From Sphingobium sp. CCH11-B1 (GTDB lineage: Bacteria; Pseudomonadota; Alphaproteobacteria; Sphingomonadales; Sphingomonadaceae): a stretch of DNA of 35,829 nt. The DNA is taken from contig NZ_LSJY01000132.1 in assembly GCF_001556865.1 (NCBI RefSeq), positions 1 to 35,829 on the forward strand. Direction: 5' to 3'. Below the pieces are notes generated by a model that saw only the letters and a list, made by a program, of their open reading frames with translations, made no database searches and had not been told where the DNA came from. The position numbers and the translations under genes were made by a program. This document shows, piece by piece, positions 16,719 through 25,284 of the stretch (position 1 is its first letter; each line of letters starts with the position of its first letter).

Positions 16719-17693
16719 ATGACAAAGCGGGACGTTGCACACATGCCAAGGGTTTTGCTGACCGATCATCCATGGGAAGATCTGTCAATCGAGCAAGGCA
16801 TACTGCGCGCGGCAGGCGCGCAGCTTGTGGTCGGACCAATCGAAGCACCATCCGGGCAAAGGGTGGAAGAGATGGTGCGTGAGGTGCGCCCTCAAGCCAT
16901 TCTGACCTGCTGGGCGCCTGTATCGGCGGCGGCAATTGCAAACGCTCCCGATTTACGGATCGTGGCGCGGCTTGGCGTTGGCCTCGACAATATCGATGTA
17001 AAGGCGGCGATGTCACGGGGGGCTTTCATCACGAACGTGCCGGACTATTGCACGCAGGATGTCGCAGACCATGCTGTGGCGTTGATCCTGTCCTGGCTCC
17101 GGGGAATCGTGCAGTTCGACCGGGCGGCCAAGCAAGGATTGTGGCAACCTGAAAGCGCCCGCTTCGACCGGCTTGCTGACCTCACGATCGGCATCGTGGG
17201 CTATGGCCGGATCGGCCAGGCCGCCGCGCAGCGCCTTGGCGGCTTTGGCTGCCGTGTTCTGGCCCACTCCCGATCATTGCGCTCCGGGGATGAAACCGTC
17301 GAACCTGTCGATCTTCCTACGCTCTGCACTCAGGCCGATGTGATCCTGCTGATGGTGCCGCTGACCAGCGATACCCGACATATGATCGACGACGCTTTCA
17401 TCGCGGCATGCCGTCGGCGGCCGCTGATCGTCAACGTCTCGCGCGGCCCTCTTGTTGACAATGCTGCGTTGTTACGTGGCCTCGAAAACGGCGCGATCCG
17501 GGGTGCGGCGCTGGATGTGATAGAGGGAGAGCCGATTCCCCCACGTGAAATCATGGTTCACCCGGCAACGGTGATTACACCTCACATTGCATTCGTCTCA
17601 GATGCCGCGCTTACCGAGTTGCGGACCCGCGCCTGTGAACAGGTCGTGGCGGCGCTTGGCGGCCTGGAACCCCCAAATGCGGTTTGTCTATGA
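16719..17693 (+). CDS. D-isomer-specific 2-hydroxyacid dehydrogenase
   Basis: A 324-residue NAD(P)-dependent D-2-hydroxyacid dehydrogenase. Seen: substrate-domain segments, GLDNIDVKAA, the Rossmann motif GIVGYGRIGQAAAQRL, the catalytic Arg in VSRGPLVD, Glu in VIEGEPI and the catalytic His in TPHIAF. The start may instead be the ATG at 16743 (MPRVLLTDHPW); ribosome sites are weak for both. It is divergent from the OsmC-FrnE-TetR-MetC group and probably shares its control region. The substrate is unknown. With a C-S lyase nearby, reduction of a 2-keto acid product is conceivable but untested. Confidence 0.9.
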   Translation: MTKRDVAHMPRVLLTDHPWEDLSIEQGILRAAGAQLVVGPIEAPSGQRVEEMVREVRPQAILTCWAPVSAAAIANAPDLRIVARLGVGLDNIDVKAAMSRGAFITNVPDYCTQDVADHAVALILSWLRGIVQFDRAAKQGLWQPESARFDRLADLTIGIVGYGRIGQAAAQRLGGFGCRVLAHSRSLRSGDETVEPVDLPTLCTQADVILLMVPLTSDTRHMIDDAFIAACRRRPLIVNVSRGPLVDNAALLRGLENGAIRGAALDVIEGEPIPPREIMVHPATVITPHIAFVSDAALTELRTRACEQVVAALGGLEPPNAVCL

Positions 17694-17791
17694 GGCGCAA
17701 TGCGCAAGGTTCAAGACGCTGAGGCGGGCACGATCCAAATGGCTCCGAGATCAGGCGCGCCCACGGCCTTTCTTTAAGTGACGGTCGGATA

Positions 17792-18976
17792 TTATCGCGA
17801 CACCAGACTTGTCGTTACTTCTGATCCTCGCACCAGCGTAAGATCCACGGGGCAGCGATCCGCGATCGATACAAGTTTGGCGCGCTGCTCATCATCGAGC
17901 GGGCCTTCGAGCGTTATGACGCGCTCAAACAGGTCGGCCGGAGTTTCGCCCGGTCGCTTGAGATGCTTCACCGTCGTGCCCGCTCGTTCGAGCGGAAAAC
18001 CCTTTCGCCCGGCATACATGCGAATAGTCATTACTGTGCATGCCGCCAGCCCGGCAGCTACCAGTTCGTAGGGCGAAAGGCCGCTACCAAGGCCGCCGAC
18101 CGACACCGGCTCATCTGCCAGAAAGTGGTGTTCTCCGCTCCGTATAGTTAGCTGAAACGCGCCTTTGCCAGTTTCGAGAGCCATGACGCCTTCACCATGA
18201 GAGACATCTTCAATATCCTCTTCAATGGGTGGCAGGTAACGGGATGCCCATGCCGCGATAACGGTTGCAACATAATCGGCATCTGCATGGCGGGTGAGAA
18301 GATGATCGGCGTCATCGAGCGAGATGAAGCTTTTGGGATGCCAGGCAGCTTGGAAGATGCTGGATGCGTTGCCGATGCCTACGATCTTATCGCCGGGCGC
18401 GTGCAGGATAAGTATCGGGCGGCGCAGCTCGCGCACCTTGGTAAGCAGATCCTGTGCACGTACATCATCGATGAAACTGCGATGAATCACATAAGGTCTG
18501 CCAGCCAGTTCGGTTTGCGCCGTACCTTTCTCTTCGGCCCTCGCCAGCGAGTCGGGATCAAAATGGCGCAGCACATCGCCGACGTTCGCAGGCGCCCCGA
18601 TGGTCGCAACCGCCTTGACCGTATCGACGTCAGAAGCAGCCGCCAGGATCGCCGCGCCGCCGAGGCTATGACCGATCAAAAGCGATGGCGGCATGCCAGC
18701 TTCGGCCATGGCACGAGCGGAGGCTACCAGATCATCAACGTCGCTTGCAAAAGTGCCTTCTCTATCGCCGCCCAGACCGGCGAAATCAAACCGCAACACG
18801 CCGATCCCCGAGCGCGCCAGCGCACGCGAGACACGGACAGCTGCGATGCTGTCTTTCCCGCATGTGAAACAGTGCGCGAAAATGGCCCAGCCTCTGGGTG
18901 TCGCCTGAGGTTGCTCAAGACGGCCCACCACGCGCTTGCCCGAGGCGCTGTCAAAATCGAAGGTCTGTTGAACCAT
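17792..18976 (-). CDS. alpha/beta hydrolase-OsmC fusion protein
   Basis: A 394-residue fusion. Residues 1-250 are an alpha/beta hydrolase with the nucleophile elbow GHSLGG (Ser104), an oxyanion region AHCFTCGKD, a likely acid in ILHAPGDKIV and a His in DDADHLL. Residues about 270-394 are an OsmC domain with conserved cysteines in GLAACTVMTIRMYAGRKG and SIADRCPVDLTL, so both redox cysteines are kept. NCBI-style annotation knows this as a bifunctional alpha/beta hydrolase/OsmC family. It begins 11 bp after dsbD ends and must be co-transcribed with it. It could couple (thio)ester hydrolysis to peroxide or persulfide reduction; the substrate is unknown. Confidence 0.92.
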   Translation of the reverse strand: MVQQTFDFDSASGKRVVGRLEQPQATPRGWAIFAHCFTCGKDSIAAVRVSRALARSGIGVLRFDFAGLGGDREGTFASDVDDLVASARAMAEAGMPPSLLIGHSLGGAAILAAASDVDTVKAVATIGAPANVGDVLRHFDPDSLARAEEKGTAQTELAGRPYVIHRSFIDDVRAQDLLTKVRELRRPILILHAPGDKIVGIGNASSIFQAAWHPKSFISLDDADHLLTRHADADYVATVIAAWASRYLPPIEEDIEDVSHGEGVMALETGKGAFQLTIRSGEHHFLADEPVSVGGLGSGLSPYELVAAGLAACTVMTIRMYAGRKGFPLERAGTTVKHLKRPGETPADLFERVITLEGPLDDEQRAKLVSIADRCPVDLTLVRGSEVTTSLVSR

Positions 18977-18987
18977 AGGTCACTTTC

Positions 18988-21186
18988 TCAGGATGTATTG
19001 CCGGAAGAAGCGGCTTGCTGGATGAGAAGATCACTTGTCAGGATTTGGGGCAATTCCCGCGTCTCGCCCGACGGGGTGACGAAGAGATAATAGGGGATCG
19101 AATTGCGGCCGCGCGAAGCAAGGAACCGCGTGATCGCGGGATCGCCGCTCGTCCAGTCGCCTACGAGCGTGACAACGCCGCCCTTGTCGAACGCCGCGCG
19201 CGTATCGGGGCGATCAATGGCGACACGCTTGTTGACCTGGCAGACGAGGCACCAGTCCGCGGTCATGTCGACAAACACCGGCTGTCCGGCCGCCTGTAGC
19301 TCCGCGAGCCGCGTTTCGCTGAATGGCTCCGTCTTGCCGGTGCTGGCGATCGGCGTTGCCTCGACGGGACGCGGCAGATCGATCGCAATCGCTAACAGCA
19401 GCGCCGCCATGATGGGCAGAGCCGCCGCGCCTGCCCTGGTTCCCCGACTTTGACGGTGCCCGATCCACCAGAGGCCGAGCGCGCCGAGTGCGGCGATGAG
19501 CAAGCCGAGAGCCAGCCCGTCGACGCCGCTTTGCCGTCCGAGCACCCATGCCAGACCGATCGCGGTCAACAGCATCGGGATCGCCAGCAGGCGCCGGAAA
19601 GTTTCCATCCACGCCCCCGGCTTGGGCAGGAGCCGTTGCAACGCTGGCACGAAGGCAAGCAACAGGAAGGGCAGGGCCATGCCGATGCCCAGCCCGGCAA
19701 AGACCGCAAGGGCGGCGGGCGTCGGCAAGACAAGGGCGGCGCCGAGCGCGACACCCATGAAGGGGCCGCTGCACGGCGTCGCGACGAGCGCGGCGAGAGC
19801 GCCGGTGCCGAACGCCCCTGACCATCCCGGTTTACCCATGACGCGATTTGCCACCGAAATGCCCGTCATTTCGAACAGCCCGGCCAGATTGAGCGCGATC
19901 ATCAGCGAAAGCAGCATCAGCAGGAGAATGATGTGCGGATTCTGGAGTTGGAAGGACCAGCCAATGTCGTGGCCCAGGGCACGCGCGCCCACCAGTATCG
20001 CACCGAGCAACAGGCTGGTGACGACGCTGCCCGCAAAATAGGCGACGCCTTCGAGCCTCGCCGTGCGCCGATCGACACCGGCCCGCGCCAGACTTAGCGC
20101 TTTCAGCGACAGGATCGGAAAGACGCAGGGCATAAGATTGAGCAACAGACCGCCGAGCAGTGCGCCCATGAGCGCGATTTTCAGTGCGGGTGCATCCCCC
20201 GTCGAAGGCGCGGTGGACTCCGGTGCGCTGCCGATCGTCTCGCGGCCAGTCGCCGGATCGGGAACACCGGAAACCATCGCTTCTTCTGCGGTTGCGGTTT
20301 CAGAAGCGGGCGCGACCGCCTTGTCGGGCTTCAAACCTGCGAGCATGAAGCTTTGCCGCCCATCCGATATTACGCCGGTGAAGTTCGGGGAGGGGGCCGA
20401 GCCGGGCGCGGCGACCTCAATCCGGATTGTTCCGTCCGCTTCACGGGTCACATGCTGTTTCGCGCTGGCCTCGAACCAGCCATCTTCCACCGGAAAGAGA
20501 TAGGTCCGGGCAACATTCAGGCTCCGTGCGCCGGACACGACGAACGCCCAACGCCCGTCGGCGGCTTCCAGACGCCCTTGCGCCCGCCCGGATGATGGTA
20601 AGGCAGCTTCGGCCGCCGAGAATAGCGACTGGCGGCTCCGGTCGACGGCGCCATCGCCAGCGCTGAGGGCGAGCTGAAGCGTGGTTCGTTCCGGCACGCA
20701 AAGGCTGTCGGAGCAGGCCAGCCATGTCAGATCGACCTTGACGGGAAGGGCGGTTCCCGACGCGACGGAGCGGTCGACTGCGAGATCCGCGAGTAGGGTG
20801 AACGCACCTTCATAGACGTAGCTGGCGAGGCCGCCTAGTTCGAGCAGTGTAGGTGTGGGCTGTTCGAGCGCCCCAGCACGAACGCCGTTGGGCAGATGCC
20901 ATTCGGCTTCGACCGGAACGCCGCTGTCCCCCGGATTGATCCAATAGCCATGCCAGCCCGATTCCGGCGTCATGCGGATCGCGATGCGGGTGGTTGCGCC
21001 GGGACGGGGGGTGTCGCTTTTGGCGACGATCGATGCCTGGATATGCTGCTGCGTCTGCGCCAGCGCCGCCGTGGCCGCCAAAGCCAGCCAGAGGATCAAG
21101 ACTGTGCCCAGCACACGGCGTAGAGCAGTTGCAGGAACAACCGGGAGTGCCATGGCGGCAGATGAAAGTCGAAGAGTCCGCATCAT
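18988..21186 (-). CDS. DsbD/ScsB-like thiol:disulfide interchange protein
   Basis: A 732-residue three-domain protein. A signal/anchor (about residues 22-43) is followed by a periplasmic N-domain with WLACSDSLCVPE (Cys158, Cys163). A central membrane domain of about eight helices follows, with the electron-relaying cysteines in NLMPCVFPILSL and VATPCSGPFMG. The C-terminal thioredoxin domain carries TADWCLVCQVNK. It passes reducing power from cytoplasmic thioredoxin to periplasmic partners such as the DsbA-like proteins here. The large N-domain with closely spaced Cys is more ScsB-like than classical DsbD. The start is uncertain (ATG at 21186, 21183 or 21153; all ribosome sites are weak). A CTTAAG box lies directly upstream. 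Confidence 0.92.
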   Translation of the reverse strand: MMRTLRLSSAAMALPVVPATALRRVLGTVLILWLALAATAALAQTQQHIQASIVAKSDTPRPGATTRIAIRMTPESGWHGYWINPGDSGVPVEAEWHLPNGVRAGALEQPTPTLLELGGLASYVYEGAFTLLADLAVDRSVASGTALPVKVDLTWLACSDSLCVPERTTLQLALSAGDGAVDRSRQSLFSAAEAALPSSGRAQGRLEAADGRWAFVVSGARSLNVARTYLFPVEDGWFEASAKQHVTREADGTIRIEVAAPGSAPSPNFTGVISDGRQSFMLAGLKPDKAVAPASETATAEEAMVSGVPDPATGRETIGSAPESTAPSTGDAPALKIALMGALLGGLLLNLMPCVFPILSLKALSLARAGVDRRTARLEGVAYFAGSVVTSLLLGAILVGARALGHDIGWSFQLQNPHIILLLMLLSLMIALNLAGLFEMTGISVANRVMGKPGWSGAFGTGALAALVATPCSGPFMGVALGAALVLPTPAALAVFAGLGIGMALPFLLLAFVPALQRLLPKPGAWMETFRRLLAIPMLLTAIGLAWVLGRQSGVDGLALGLLIAALGALGLWWIGHRQSRGTRAGAAALPIMAALLLAIAIDLPRPVEATPIASTGKTEPFSETRLAELQAAGQPVFVDMTADWCLVCQVNKRVAIDRPDTRAAFDKGGVVTLVGDWTSGDPAITRFLASRGRNSIPYYLFVTPSGETRELPQILTSDLLIQQAASSGNTS

Positions 21187-21208
21187 CGCGTGGCTGTCGC
21201 CCGCCAAG

Positions 21209-21224
21209 CTTAAGACTGCCTTAG
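21209..21224 (+). promoter_or_regulatory. PmrA/QseB-like box upstream of dsbD
   Basis: CTTAAG-ACTGC-CTTAG lies in the 84-bp gap between the DsrE-like gene and dsbD (both on the minus strand). Spacer and half-sites match the box at 5956 closely. It suggests that dsbD and the hydrolase-OsmC gene have their own regulated promoter within the long operon. Like the site at 13362, it is inverted relative to the downstream gene. Confidence 0.55.
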
Positions 21225-21270
21225 CCGATGGTAGATCCTCGCCCCGGCTCGTATTCAGCCTGGCAGGCTC

Positions 21271-21843
21271 TTATCCGGGGATGACCGCCCAGCCTTTCAA
21301 TTGCAGGTTGGCAAGCGTGACCATGGCGGCGAGGTCGATCGTTACGTCCTTCGCGACGGTATCGCGCTCAATATGCTGGTTCGCGAGCGCATAGCTGCAC
21401 ACATGAATAGCGACGCCAGCGCGTTGCAGTTCCTCAATCAGCCGCGTGTTCGGGTTGGCACGATGAAACCGCGCCTGATATCCGGCATCGTTCAGGATCG
21501 CCGGGGTCGCAGGGCCGTGAATGACGACCACGATGTCGCCCGGAGCGGGACGGATACCCGATGCGCCGAGCAGGTTCACGAAGCGCGCCACCCGATCGAG
21601 CGCCGGATTGATCTGTGCATCGTCGGTTCCCGTGCGCGTGACTTCAAAGGCGACGTGGTAACGAAGCGACGGGTCCGGCAGACTGGCAACGTCGTGCGCT
21701 GGCATAATCGCGCCATAGCCGGGGATGACAGGGTGGCTTGCATCCTGTGCCATCGCGCTACCGGGGACTGCCAGCGCGACCGCCAGCCCCAATCCGGCTC
21801 GTTTCCATGGAAATGCCCGTGCGCGGGCCGTGCTCGACTGCAT
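21271..21843 (-). CDS. DsrE-like periplasmic protein
   Basis: A 190-residue protein. The N-terminal signal peptide ends near GSAMAQ, and a DsrE/DsrF-like domain occupies residues about 60-190. A single conserved Cys lies in GVAIHVCSYALANQHI, the position of the sulfur-carrying Cys in DsrE-like proteins. The family shuttles sulfane sulfur. An exported version in a sulfide-oxidation operon suggests periplasmic persulfide or thiol handling. GAGGAG precedes the ATG. It follows the DUF2474 gene by 54 bp. Confidence 0.85.
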   Translation of the reverse strand: MQSSTARARAFPWKRAGLGLAVALAVPGSAMAQDASHPVIPGYGAIMPAHDVASLPDPSLRYHVAFEVTRTGTDDAQINPALDRVARFVNLLGASGIRPAPGDIVVVIHGPATPAILNDAGYQARFHRANPNTRLIEELQRAGVAIHVCSYALANQHIERDTVAKDVTIDLAAMVTLANLQLKGWAVIPG

Positions 21844-21897
21844 ATATGTCTCCTCTCGTAATCTTTGGAATGACAGGTGCCTCTCTCGGTGTCGCCG

Positions 21898-22032
21898 TCA
21901 TGATATGACCAGACGAATGCCATAGGCGACGACGCCGAGCGCCGCCACGCTCATTACCCAGATCGCGGCGAACCACGCGAGGCGTTTCCAGAGAGGGCCG
22001 GACGCGGCCAAGTCAATGATATCCCGCTTCAT
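21898..22032 (-). CDS. DUF2474-type small subunit of the bd oxidase (44 aa)
   Basis: A 44-residue gene. It starts at an ATG inside the last codons of cydB (20-base overlap, different frame) and reads MKRDIIDLAASGPLWKR, followed by a single membrane segment (WFAAIWVMSVAALGVVAYGI). This is the typical appearance of the DUF2474/CydX-like proteins encoded after the cyanide-insensitive cydB. In E. coli the analogous CydX stabilises the oxidase. No separate ribosome site is needed because of coupling to cydB. The function is inferred from family and position. Confidence 0.85.
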   Translation of the reverse strand: MKRDIIDLAASGPLWKRLAWFAAIWVMSVAALGVVAYGIRLVIS

Positions 22033-23026
22033 CGACCTTCCCCCGGAATACCCAATAGGCCCAGATGGTGTATCCGAGGATCACCGGCACCAGCAGGCCC
22101 GCCCCGATCAGCATGAATATCTGGCTGCGTTCGGGCGCGGCGGCTTCCCAAATGGAGACGCGGCCCGGAATGACATCCGGCCAGATCGAAATGGCCAGTC
22201 CGACCATCGACAGCCCGAACAGGAGCAGGATCAGGCAGAAGGGCATCCAGTCCCGCCCCCTTTTCTGCCCAATATTGTCGATCGCACGCCACGCCAGAAA
22301 GCCGACGATCGCCACCAGCAGCGGCATCTGCGCGCTCGCCAGCACGCCCGGCCATTGGAACCAGCGCTGATAATATTGCGCTTCGAGAAACGGCGTCAAT
22401 GCGCTGACGAGGCCAATGGCGATCAGCAGGGCTGGCAGGAGCAAGCGCGCCATTCGGCGGGCCTGTGCCTGAAGCGCACCTTCGGCCTTCCAGATCAGCC
22501 AGCCCGCGCCGAGCAGGGCATAGCCGATAAGCAGGCTGAGGCCGGTCAGCAGCGAGAAAGGCGTCAACCATTCCCACCAGCCACCGGCATATGCGCGTCC
22601 CTCAACCGTGATGCCTTGGAGCAGCGCCCCAAGCGTGATCCCCTGCGCCAGCGTGGCAACGATCGAGCCGCCGCAAAAGGCGAAATCCCAGAAACGGCGA
22701 TGGCCGGGATCGCGCCAGCGAAACTCGAATGCTACACCGCGAAAGACCAGGCCGAGCAGCATCGCGATCAGCGGCGCGTAGAGCGCGGGCAGCACGATCG
22801 CATAGGCCAACGGGAAAGCGGCCATCAGACCGCCGCCTCCGAGCACCAGCCATGTTTCATTGCCGTCCCACACCGGCGCGATGCTGTTCATCGCCATGTC
22901 GCGATCGCGGCCGACCGGGAAGCGAGGGAACAGGATGCCGATACCGAGATCGAAGCCGTCCATCACGACATAGGCGGCCACGGCGAACGCGATGATCCCG
23001 GCCCAAACGATGGTAAGGTCGATCAT
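22013..23026 (-). CDS. cydB: cytochrome bd-type quinol oxidase subunit II (CIO type)
   Basis: A 337-residue CydB/CioB protein with about nine membrane helices. Family segments include the N-terminal VVMDGFDLGIGILFP, WDGNETWLVLGGGGLMAAFPLAY and an end at GYTIWAYWVFRGKV. It pairs with CydA to form the bd oxidase that reduces oxygen with quinol electrons. The start overlaps the cydA stop by four bases. It follows SQR and TSUP genes in the same run, which ties it to sulfide metabolism. Confidence 0.95.
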   Translation of the reverse strand: MIDLTIVWAGIIAFAVAAYVVMDGFDLGIGILFPRFPVGRDRDMAMNSIAPVWDGNETWLVLGGGGLMAAFPLAYAIVLPALYAPLIAMLLGLVFRGVAFEFRWRDPGHRRFWDFAFCGGSIVATLAQGITLGALLQGITVEGRAYAGGWWEWLTPFSLLTGLSLLIGYALLGAGWLIWKAEGALQAQARRMARLLLPALLIAIGLVSALTPFLEAQYYQRWFQWPGVLASAQMPLLVAIVGFLAWRAIDNIGQKRGRDWMPFCLILLLFGLSMVGLAISIWPDVIPGRVSIWEAAAPERSQIFMLIGAGLLVPVILGYTIWAYWVFRGKVDEAGYH

Positions 23027-24429
23027 GGCTGGCCTCCCTCGATCGCGGGGGCAGGCGTGATCCCGGCGGTCCGCACCGGGCCGTGCGTTGGAACGGCCTC
23101 TTCATGCGGTTCGGGAGGCTTGCCCATCAATTTGAGAATATAGAGCGTGCCCGTTCCGAACACCGCGAAATAGACGACGATGAACGCTAGGAGCGACGCG
23201 GCGACAGCGGGTGCATCGAGCGGCGATGCCGACTGGACCGTCCGGAGCTGGCCATAGATCGTCCAGGGCTGGCGACCCACTTCCGTTGTCACCCACCCGG
23301 CGATGACGGCGATAAAACCCGAAGGCCCCATCACGATCGCGGCCCGATGCAGCCAGGACCAATCATAGAGCTTGCGGCGCGCGCGGGCGACCAGACTCCA
23401 CAGGCCCAGACCCAGCATGGCGAAGCCGAGGCCGACCATGATGCGGAAGGCCCAGAACACGGTGCCAACGGGCGGATGCTGATCTTCTGCTATGGTATCC
23501 AGCCCCGCCAATGGCGCGTCCGGATCATGCTTGAGGATCAGCGAAGATGCCTTCGGAATCTCGACGGCATAATCGACCCGCCTTTCAGCGCTGTTGGGAA
23601 TCCCGAACAGGATCAGCGGCGCGCCATCGGGATGGCTTTGATAGTGACCCTCCATCGCCATGACCTTGGCGGGTTGATGTTCGAGCGTGTTGAGGCCGTG
23701 CATGTCGCCTGCGAAAATCTGCACCGGCGCGACCAGCGCCGCCATCCACATCGCCATGGAGAACATCTTGCGCGCGCCGGGATTGGCCCGATCGCGCAGC
23801 AGATGCCAGGCACCGACCGCGCCGACCACGAAGGCCGTGGTCAGATAGGCCGCGATGACGGTGTGGACGAGACGATAGGGGAAGCTGGGGGTGAAGATGA
23901 TCGCCGCCCAGCTTGGTCCCGGCAGGAATTGGCCGTTCGCGCCTATCTCATATCCGGTAGGCGTCTGCATCCAGCTATTGACCGACAAGATCCAGAAGGC
24001 GGAAATGAAGGTGCCCAGCGCCACCATGCAGGTCGCGGCGAAGTGGAGCCGTGGCCCCACCTTGTTGATCCCGAACAGCATGACGCCGAGGAAGCCCGCT
24101 TCGAGGAAGAAGGCGGTCAGCACTTCATAGGCCATCAGCGGCCCGATGACTGGACCGGCCTTGTCAGAGAAAACCGACCAGTTGGTGCCGAACTGGTAGG
24201 ACATGACGATGCCGGAAACGACGCCCATGGCGAATGCGATTGCGAAGATCTTCAGCCAATAGCGGTAGAGGTTGGCATAGACGCCCTTGCCGGTCTTGAG
24301 CCACAGGGCTTCGAGCACCATGAGGAAGCTCGCCAGCCCGATCGAGAAGGCCGGGAAGATGAAATGGAAGCTCACCGTGAAAGCGAATTGCGCGCGGGCG
24401 AGGAATAGCGCGTCGAACGATTCGAACAT
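23023..24429 (-). CDS. cydA: cytochrome bd-type quinol oxidase subunit I (CIO type)
   Basis: A 468-residue CydA/CioA. Motifs seen: FARAQFAFTVSFHFIFPAF-like N-terminus with the heme-ligand His (SFHFIFP), the heme b His in RLVHTVIAAY, the quinol-site GDMHGLNTLEHQPAK and the short Q loop. The C-terminal EVGRQPWTIYGQLRT is typical of the cyanide-insensitive branch. Bd oxidases tolerate sulfide and cyanide much better than heme-copper oxidases. AAAGGAC precedes the ATG. The gene lies 63 bp after the TSUP gene. Within this run it would drain electrons that SQR puts into the quinone pool. Confidence 0.95.
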   Translation of the reverse strand: MFESFDALFLARAQFAFTVSFHFIFPAFSIGLASFLMVLEALWLKTGKGVYANLYRYWLKIFAIAFAMGVVSGIVMSYQFGTNWSVFSDKAGPVIGPLMAYEVLTAFFLEAGFLGVMLFGINKVGPRLHFAATCMVALGTFISAFWILSVNSWMQTPTGYEIGANGQFLPGPSWAAIIFTPSFPYRLVHTVIAAYLTTAFVVGAVGAWHLLRDRANPGARKMFSMAMWMAALVAPVQIFAGDMHGLNTLEHQPAKVMAMEGHYQSHPDGAPLILFGIPNSAERRVDYAVEIPKASSLILKHDPDAPLAGLDTIAEDQHPPVGTVFWAFRIMVGLGFAMLGLGLWSLVARARRKLYDWSWLHRAAIVMGPSGFIAVIAGWVTTEVGRQPWTIYGQLRTVQSASPLDAPAVAASLLAFIVVYFAVFGTGTLYILKLMGKPPEPHEEAVPTHGPVRTAGITPAPAIEGGQP

Positions 24430-24492
24430 TTCTATGTCCTTTCGGTGCCCGCTCTAGGAGAGGCGAACGGCTTTGATAGTGGACATACTGCC

Positions 24493-25284
24493 TCACGCCC
24501 CCATGAAGGCCCCGGCGCTGCGCCAGAGCATGTAGGCAGCAACAGCGAAGATCAGCATCGCGAAAACCAGCGTCAGCCGTCCGGTTTCCGCACCGAGACG
24601 CCGTGCGAGCCGCGTGCCTGCCAGACTGCCAACTGCGCCGCCGATGATGAACAGAATCGCCAGCGGCCAGTCGATAAGCCCGGAAAAGGCATAATTGGCA
24701 GCGGTGGTCAGGCCGAAGGCGGTCACGGCGACCAGCGACGTGCCGACCGCAAGCAGGATCGGCATACCCGTAGAGGCGACGAGGCCCGGCACGATCAGGA
24801 AACCGCCGCCTATGCCGAAGAAGCCGGAGAACAGACCGGAGCCAAGGCCATAACCGAGCACCTTGGGCGCCTTTTCCCGGTTGCACTCCGCGCCGGGATT
24901 GCCGGGATTGCCGCGCCCCTTGAGCATCAACGCCCCGACCAGCAGCATGACCAACGCGAACAGGAACAGCAGCCGGTCGCCGTCGACCATCTTGCCGAGG
25001 GTCGAGCCACCCAGCGCTCCGACGATACCCGCTGCCGCGAACATGCCGCCACAGCGCCATTTGACATTATGCGCGTGGGCATGATTTGCGAGGCCCGTTG
25101 CGGCATTGGCCGCGACCGCGAGCGCGCTGGTGCCGATCGCGACATGGGCGCTGGGCACGCCGACCAGATAGACCATCAACGGAACAGCGAGGATCGACCC
25201 GCCGCCTCCTACCAGTCCCAGACTGAATCCGACCAGCGCCCCGGAGGCGATGCCGAGCAGATATTGGAGCGGTTCGAGCGTCAC
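24493..25284 (-). CDS. TSUP family (TauE/SafE) sulfur-anion exporter
   Basis: A 263-residue membrane protein of the TSUP/TauE-SafE family. The duplicated half motif appears as LGLVGGGGSILAVPLMVYLVG near the N-terminus and FFGIGGGFLIVPGLV in the second half, with about eight helices. Family members export sulfite, thiosulfate or sulfoacetate. The GTG start at 25284 overlaps the TGA of the SQR fusion (GTGA) and is chosen over a longer frame. It would export the sulfite or thiosulfate produced by persulfide oxidation. The actual substrate cannot be read. Confidence 0.88.
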   Translation of the reverse strand: MTLEPLQYLLGIASGALVGFSLGLVGGGGSILAVPLMVYLVGVPSAHVAIGTSALAVAANAATGLANHAHAHNVKWRCGGMFAAAGIVGALGGSTLGKMVDGDRLLFLFALVMLLVGALMLKGRGNPGNPGAECNREKAPKVLGYGLGSGLFSGFFGIGGGFLIVPGLVASTGMPILLAVGTSLVAVTAFGLTTAANYAFSGLIDWPLAILFIIGGAVGSLAGTRLARRLGAETGRLTLVFAMLIFAVAAYMLWRSAGAFMGA

